DNA of 43,776 bases from Roseburia sp. GTDB lineage: Bacteria > Bacillota > Clostridia > Lachnospirales > Lachnospiraceae. The stretch lies in the NCBI GenBank assembly GCA_023664265.1, contig JAMPFV010000019.1, positions 1-43,776 of the forward strand, given 5' to 3'. The translations under genes and the position numbers were made by a program. The number at the start of each line of letters is the position of its first letter. The first letter of the stretch is position 1. The notes beneath the pieces are model-generated. The model saw nothing but the letters and a program-made list of their open reading frames with translations. It did not search any database and was not told where the DNA came from. This document shows, one piece after another, positions 40,475 through 43,776 of the stretch.

Positions 40475-40723
40475 ATGAAAAAATTATGTGGGATTATCGG
40501 ATTCCTGATGACGTTTGTTTTCGGTGTGGCGGTATCAGCAGTCGCGTTTGGCGGGAATATGGCCTTGGCTGCGGAGACAACGCAGAGCGCGGCGTCGTCG
40601 GGGAACGCGGGCGGAGCCGTATTGCTCTTGATGGGCGGTATGCTGGTTATCATTATCGCGGTAGTGCTTTCCGTGGTGGCAAGCGTGATCTCAAGCATTG
40701 CCGCTGTTGCGGACGAGGATTAA
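40475..40723 (+). CDS. small exported or membrane protein
   Basis: The 82-residue product has an N-terminal signal-like helix (GIIGFLMTFVFGVAVSAVAFG with possible cleavage after ALA), a short Ser/Ala/Gly linker and a second hydrophobic helix (VLLLMGGMLVIIIAVVLSVVASVI). No family is known. GAAGGTAGGG lies upstream of ATG. Acetate kinase starts 75 bases later without a terminator between, so the two may be co-transcribed. Confidence 0.6.
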   Translation: MKKLCGIIGFLMTFVFGVAVSAVAFGGNMALAAETTQSAASSGNAGGAVLLLMGGMLVIIIAVVLSVVASVISSIAAVADED

Positions 40724-40798
40724 AGGAGGGGGCTGCGCCTGAGTATCAGCAGCAAACAGGAAACGGGTTTTGAAGAGAAAATCGGAATGGAGGAAGCA

Positions 40799-41992
40799 AT
40801 GAACATTTTAGTAATTAACTGCGGAAGCTCTTCTTTGAAGTATCAGTTGATTGACAGCGCCTCGGAGGCGGTACTGGCCAAGGGGCTTTGCGAGAGAATC
40901 GGAATTGACGGAAGCGTCCTCACACATACGCCGGCGGGCAAGGATAAGGTAAAGATTGAGACACCGATGCCGAATCACACGGTAGCCGTGAAGCTGGTAA
41001 TCGACGCGTTGACGGACGCAGATCATGGTGTGATAAAGTCGCTGGATGAGATTGGCGCGGTCGGACACCGTGTCGTACATGGCGGCGAGAAGTTCGCGTC
41101 ATCCGTGGTGATCGACGACGCGGTAATGAAGGCGATTGAGGAGTGCAACGATTTGGCGCCGCTGCACAATCCCGCAAATCTCATCGGTATCAACTCCTGC
41201 AAGGAGATTATGCCGAATGTGCCGATGGTAGCGGTTTTCGACACGGCTTTCCACCAGACGATGCCCGAGAAGGCATATCTGTATGGTCTGCCCTATGAAT
41301 ATTATGAGAAATACAAGGTTCGCCGTTACGGCTTCCACGGCACGAGCCACGATTATGTGTCCGCGAAGGCGGCGGAGCTGCTTGGAAAGAAGAGAGAGGA
41401 TTTGAAAATTATCGTATGCCATTTGGGAAACGGCGGATCTATCTCAGCGGTAGACCACGGCAAATGTGTGGATACGAGCATGGGTCTTACTCCGTTGGAG
41501 GGACTTATCATGGGTACGCGTTCCGGTGACATTGACCCCGCAATCTGCGATTTCATTTGCCAGAAGGAGGGCCTTACTCCCGCGGAGATGAACAATGTCC
41601 TGAACAAGAAATCCGGTGTGCTTGGCCTGTCCAAGGTATCCAGCGATTTCAGGGATATTGAGGCGGCGGCAAACGACGGCAACAAACTTGCAAGAGTGAC
41701 GCTCGACGCGTTCTATTACAGGGTGGCAAAGTATGTCGGCGCGTATACGGCGGCGATGAATGGCGTGGACGTAATTGCGTTTACTGCGGGCGTCGGTGAG
41801 AACAATATTTCGGGTCGTGTGGAAATCTGCAAATATTTCGGCTATCTCGGCACGGAGCTTGACGAGGAGAAGAACAATGTGCGCGGCGAGGAGACGATTA
41901 TCTCCAAGGACGGCAGCAAGGTGACGCTGATGTGTATCCCGACGAACGAGGAGCTTGCAATCGCGAGACAGACGCTGGCGCTTGTAAAGTAA
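40799..41992 (+). CDS. ackA: acetate kinase
   Basis: The 397-residue product begins [17 protein letters not shown] and has the family signatures [22 protein letters not shown] and [20 protein letters not shown]. It interconverts acetyl phosphate plus ADP with acetate plus ATP, the final step of acetate fermentation. ATG 40799 with GGAGG 5 bases upstream is chosen over ATG 40787. The usual partner pta (phosphotransacetylase) is not next to it in the window. A strong terminator follows. Confidence 0.97.
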   Translation: MNILVINCGSSSLKYQLIDSASEAVLAKGLCERIGIDGSVLTHTPAGKDKVKIETPMPNHTVAVKLVIDALTDADHGVIKSLDEIGAVGHRVVHGGEKFASSVVIDDAVMKAIEECNDLAPLHNPANLIGINSCKEIMPNVPMVAVFDTAFHQTMPEKAYLYGLPYEYYEKYKVRRYGFHGTSHDYVSAKAAELLGKKREDLKIIVCHLGNGGSISAVDHGKCVDTSMGLTPLEGLIMGTRSGDIDPAICDFICQKEGLTPAEMNNVLNKKSGVLGLSKVSSDFRDIEAAANDGNKLARVTLDAFYYRVAKYVGAYTAAMNGVDVIAFTAGVGENNISGRVEICKYFGYLGTELDEEKNNVRGEETIISKDGSKVTLMCIPTNEELAIARQTLALVK

Positions 41993-42021
41993 ACAGTTCC
42001 GGTTATTGTATTTTGAGAATG

Positions 42022-42073
42022 AATCCGTTATACTAAGGAAGTACGGGCGCTTAGTATAACGGATTTTAGCTTT
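42022..42073. terminator. strong intrinsic terminator after ackA
   Basis: AATCCGTTATACTAAG (42022-42037) and CTTAGTATAACGGATT (42050-42065) are perfect 16-bp arms around a 12-base loop, followed by TTAGCTTTT. Confidence 0.85.
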
Positions 42074-42145
42074 TGAGACGAGGGATTGCGGCAGTGAAAG
42101 CTTTGAGACAGGAGATTGCGACAGTGAAGGGCTTTTGAGAAGGAG
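42070..42145. repeat. 31-bp imperfect direct repeats
   Basis: A unit reading ctttTGAGACgagGGATTGCGG-type sequence starts at 42070, recurs at 42101 with about 25 of 31 bases the same, and begins a third time at 42132 (CTTTTGAGAAGGAG). They fill the leader between the ackA terminator and the dehydrogenase start. Confidence 0.6.
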
Positions 42146-42169
42146 CAGATACGAGAGGAGGCGGGGCAG

Positions 42170-43126
42170 ATGAAAATTGTCGTCTTGGAGAAGGCGAGCC
42201 TTGGAAACGATATTGACATCTCTTTTTTTGATGATTTTGGCGAGGTGGAATACTATGACAGCACGGCCTTGGAGGAGGTCGGGCAGCGTGTCGCGGACGC
42301 GGAGATTATTATCGCGAGCAAGATACCGTTCAACGCGTCAACACTGGGGAATACGCCCAAGCTGAGGCTGATTTGTGAGACGGCGACCGGCTACAACAAC
42401 GTGGACCTCGAATACTGTAAGGCAAGAGGAATCCGCGTGGCCAACGTGGTGGATTACTGTACATCGGTAGTCGCGCAGCACACGCTGGCAATGACGCTCT
42501 ACCTGATGGAGAAGCTTCCGGTTTATGACGCCTATGTCAAAAAGGGGGCGTATGGAAGGGGGGCAGTCTTTACTTATTTTGAGCCGTATTTCACCGAGTT
42601 GTACGGAAAGACGTGGGGGATTATCGGTCTCGGGAATATCGGTCGGAAGGTGGCGCAGATGGCGCAGGTATTCGGGTGCCGTGTGATTTATTATTCCGCG
42701 TCGGGAAAGAATACCTCGACAGCGTTTGAGCGGGTGGACTTTGACACGCTTCTTGCCGAGTCGGACATTCTGTCGCTGCACTGCCCGCTGACGGAGCGAA
42801 CGGAGCGGATCATCAACGCGCAGGCGTTGGAGAAGATGAAAAGGACGGCGATTTTAATCAATGTCGCGCGCGGCCCTGTTGTGGACGGACAGGCGCTTTA
42901 TGACGCGCTTGTGAGCGGCAAGCTTGCGGCGGCCGGCTTGGATGTTTTGGAGAAGGAGCCGATTGCGGCGGATAATCCGCTCGGGCGGATTCAGGACAGC
43001 ACGAAGCTTCTGATCACGCCGCATATGGCTTGGGCGAGCCGCGAGGCGAGAGAGCGCTGCGCGCGGGAGGTATATAAGAACATCGAGAGCTTTCTTCAGG
43101 GGGAAGAGCGGAATCTTGTTGTGTAG
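42170..43126 (+). CDS. D-2-hydroxyacid dehydrogenase
   Basis: The 318-residue product has the NAD-binding GLGNIGRKVA motif in the middle, then the catalytic set: Arg in NVARGPVVD, Glu in LDVLEKEPI and His in ITPHMAW. It belongs to the family of D-lactate, glycerate/hydroxypyruvate and phosphoglycerate dehydrogenases; the exact substrate is open, though glycerate dehydrogenase-like enzymes share this length. GGAGGCGGGGCAG precedes ATG 42170. It is a soluble NAD(P)-dependent enzyme. The luxS gene follows after 87 bases. Confidence 0.88.
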   Translation: MKIVVLEKASLGNDIDISFFDDFGEVEYYDSTALEEVGQRVADAEIIIASKIPFNASTLGNTPKLRLICETATGYNNVDLEYCKARGIRVANVVDYCTSVVAQHTLAMTLYLMEKLPVYDAYVKKGAYGRGAVFTYFEPYFTELYGKTWGIIGLGNIGRKVAQMAQVFGCRVIYYSASGKNTSTAFERVDFDTLLAESDILSLHCPLTERTERIINAQALEKMKRTAILINVARGPVVDGQALYDALVSGKLAAAGLDVLEKEPIAADNPLGRIQDSTKLLITPHMAWASREARERCAREVYKNIESFLQGEERNLVV

Positions 43127-43141
43127 AACTTAAAAATAGAA

Positions 43142-43165
43142 GATTGAAAATTAAGATTTTCAATC
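43142..43165. repeat. inverted repeat upstream of luxS
   Basis: GATTGAAAAT (43142-43151) and ATTTTCAATC (43156-43165) are perfect 10-bp arms around TAAG. It lies between the dehydrogenase and luxS and shares its arm sequence with the terminator after luxS. No U-run follows. Confidence 0.7.
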
Positions 43166-43213
43166 ACGAGATTTGTGTCTGCGCGGCAAAACAGCGCAGA
43201 AATGAGGTGGAAA

Positions 43214-43693
43214 ATGGAAAAAATAGCAAGCTTTACAATCGATCACATCAAGCTTCAGCCTGGTGTGTATGTCTCAAGAAAGGACAAGGTAGGGGAGAGC
43301 ACGGTCACGACCTTTGATTTGCGGATGACCTCGCCCAATGAGGAGCCGGTAATGAACACCGCAGAGGTGCACACGATAGAGCATTTGGCGGCGACCTTCC
43401 TCCGCAACCATAAGGAGTACAAGGACAAGACCATCTATTTTGGTCCGATGGGCTGCCGGACAGGCTTCTATCTGTTGCTTGCAGGCGATTACGAGTCCAA
43501 GGACATTGTGCCGCTGATGGTGGAGATGTTTGAGTTCATCCGCGACTACAAGGATGCGGTGCCTGGCGCAAGCCCCAGGGATTGTGGGAATTATCTGGAT
43601 ATGAATCTGGGGATGGCGAATTATCTGGCAAAGCGGTATCTGGATACGGTTTTATACGGAATCGGCGAGGATAGGCTGGTGTATCCGGAATAG
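43214..43693 (+). CDS. luxS: S-ribosylhomocysteine lyase LuxS
   Basis: The 159-residue product has the metal-binding HTIEH, the catalytic Cys region GCRTGFYLLL, and a C-terminal DCGNYLDMNL carrying the third metal ligand region. LuxS splits S-ribosylhomocysteine into homocysteine and DPD, the precursor of autoinducer-2, within the activated methyl cycle. The ATG at 43214 with AGGTGG upstream is chosen over an in-frame start 13 codons earlier. It has its own terminator. Confidence 0.97.
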   Translation: MEKIASFTIDHIKLQPGVYVSRKDKVGESTVTTFDLRMTSPNEEPVMNTAEVHTIEHLAATFLRNHKEYKDKTIYFGPMGCRTGFYLLLAGDYESKDIVPLMVEMFEFIRDYKDAVPGASPRDCGNYLDMNLGMANYLAKRYLDTVLYGIGEDRLVYPE

Positions 43694-43727
43694 ATTTTCA
43701 CACGTTATGGAAGGAGATGGAGGATTA

Positions 43728-43763
43728 GATTGAAAAATAAGCTTGATAGCTTATTTTTCAATC
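43728..43763. terminator. terminator-like hairpin after luxS
   Basis: GATTGAAAAATAAGC (43728-43742) and GCTTATTTTTCAATC (43749-43763) are perfect 15-bp arms around a 6-base loop. The stem is A/T-rich with a T-rich 3' side, and no long U-run follows it in the window. Confidence 0.65.
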
Positions 43764-43776
43764 GGCTATTTGTTTC

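Noticed and set aside
1..43776. tRNA or rRNA genes
   Set aside because: No T-loop plus acceptor-stem pattern and no conserved rRNA segments were noticed on either strand; a dedicated search was not possible.

Overview
The window looks like chromosomal DNA of an anaerobic Gram-positive Clostridium, most likely Lachnospiraceae-like. The grounds are strong AGGAGG-type ribosome binding sites, TTGACA/TATAAT promoters, a rubrerythrin with an N-terminal rubredoxin next to PerR, acetate kinase, LuxS, and many small sensory and cell-surface genes. Genus and species cannot be read from the sequence. No rRNA, tRNA, CRISPR array or complete insertion sequence was seen.

Layout. (1) 1-9970: the tail of a putative transposase/nuclease gene, a response regulator with an eroded receiver pocket, a 1736-residue surface protein built of Ig-like domains, and, overlapping its end, the two halves of a heterodimeric ABC exporter. 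(2) 9973-17575: a membrane-anchored trigger-factor-like isomerase (minus strand), a small gene plus a lipoprotein, an HD-GYP protein lacking the His of its HD motif, an alpha/beta hydrolase, an anchored transglutaminase-like protein, a possible attenuator RNA and a peptidoglycan amidase. (3) 17576-24000: an AT-richer patch with a divergent XRE-type switch, a nonsense-broken acyltransferase followed by an intact paralogue, and two peptide-exporter-like ABC half-transporters. (4) 24000-28390: a chemoreceptor, two unknown genes, and a decayed abiF-type abortive-infection gene bracketed by two copies of what looks like its cognate structured RNA. (5) 28395-31640, minus strand: a membrane protein, a PadR regulator and a membrane ferredoxin behind one promoter with a near-perfect operator palindrome, then perR and reverse rubrerythrin. 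(6) 31670-34700: a two-component system, an RluA-type pseudouridine synthase and an unknown gene. (7) 34790-39020: a uronic-acid locus in which a DUF2264 protein is divergent from a GH88 unsaturated glucuronyl hydrolase and a sugar-binding-like protein. (8) 39130-43776: a MecA-like domain protein, a polysaccharide deacetylase, a small membrane protein, acetate kinase, a D-2-hydroxyacid dehydrogenase and luxS, with clear terminators.

The most interesting signal is at 27510-28390. Two RNA elements share an outer stem, AAGCCTA after the 5' arm and GCGTAACA before the 3' arm. They flank an Abi_2-type gene that has lost its central part and its frame. This matches, from memory, the abiF RNA/AbiF pairing, a likely RNA-antitoxin abortive-infection system caught during decay. 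Second-line items are the broken/intact acyltransferase pair upstream of the ABC genes, the attenuator-like RNA at 16375-16483 and the atypical HD-GYP active site.
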